The notes under the pieces were generated by a model that saw only the letters and a list, made by a program, of their open reading frames with translations, made no database searches and had not been told where the DNA came from. Positions 63,916 to 64,000 of a stretch of 64,000 nt of DNA are shown here, piece by piece. Both the position numbers and the translations under genes were made by a program. Origin of the DNA: Catonia carolina (Eukaryota; Arthropoda; Insecta; Hemiptera; Achilidae). The stretch is from NCBI GenBank assembly GCA_035578175.1, contig JAQMRL010000004.1:74191901-74255900 (forward strand), in the 5' to 3' direction. How positions within the stretch are numbered: position 1 is the first letter of the stretch; each line of letters starts with the position of its first letter.

Positions 63916-64000
63916 ACCCCTGTTAACAGCTCGGTTTTAATACGATCACATTATATCATATTTTTATAATGTTATACTTATAGGTCGATTATGTAAACAA

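Overview
This 64 kb window is AT-rich eukaryotic intergenic DNA packed with transposable elements. It looks like an insect nuclear genome, possibly Hemiptera. The grounds are several mariner transposases, jockey-like LINEs, tRNA-derived SINEs, a Harbinger-type MADF fragment, and the general character of the interspersed repeats. I found no host protein-coding gene, intact tRNA gene or operon that I can defend. Every recognisable coding stretch is a broken transposon protein. The species guess is an inference from memory of insect repeats, not something the sequence proves. Repeat names used below are local. F1 is a tRNA-derived SINE with a tail shared by two different heads. F2 is a second tRNA-derived SINE with a palindrome between boxes A and B. 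F3 is a ~0.95 kb AT-rich non-autonomous element with end hairpins and a GT microsatellite. F4 is a ~390 bp retroposon with 9-13 bp target duplications. F5 to F7 are unclassified families. F8 is a TTAA-flanked MITE. LINE-A and LINE-B are non-LTR elements with RT and C-terminal fragments, and the jockey-like fragments are separate. M1, M2 and M3 are three mariner types.

Layout. 1-7.5 kb holds F1, F4, F3 and F8(+F2) copies and a LINE fragment split by F4. 7.5-8.3 kb is a Harbinger-type element with a MADF remnant. 8.6-13.5 kb has an inverted LINE-A copy, several F4 copies, a 48-bp AT-rich minisatellite, and F1 and F2. 13.6-18.6 kb has small tandem repeats, a 436-bp tandem duplication and two jockey-like fragments. 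19.5-20.9 kb is a pogo-like element with a LINE-B and an F1 inside. 21.5-26.3 kb has F5 and F3 copies and a 1.46 kb TTAA-flanked element. 26.8-28.6 kb is LINE-B debris. 29-30 kb is an internally deleted mariner (M1). 30-39.4 kb is mainly F3, F4, F2 and F8, with LINE-A inserted into F3. 40-43.5 kb has F6 and a 2.2 kb minisatellite of 42 hairpin-bearing monomers lying between two fragments of F4. 44-45 kb has a mariner end, a LINE-B end and a giant GAA tract. 46-55 kb has F3, a long-inverted-repeat element, F4, a rearranged mariner (M2), F7 and F1. 55-61.5 kb has F6, mariners M2 and M3, F3, F4 and a jockey-like 3' end. 63.0-63.5 kb is a decayed piece of 28S rRNA.

The interest lies in how the repeats are nested and recombined. 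A SINE rode inside a MITE, and both MITE copies keep the same SINE target duplication. A mariner derivative with ~185-bp inverted ends recurs with the same internal junction. A SINE core appears to have been amplified into a satellite. Two tRNA heads share one SINE tail. All identities were judged by eye, and no database search or alignment was run.
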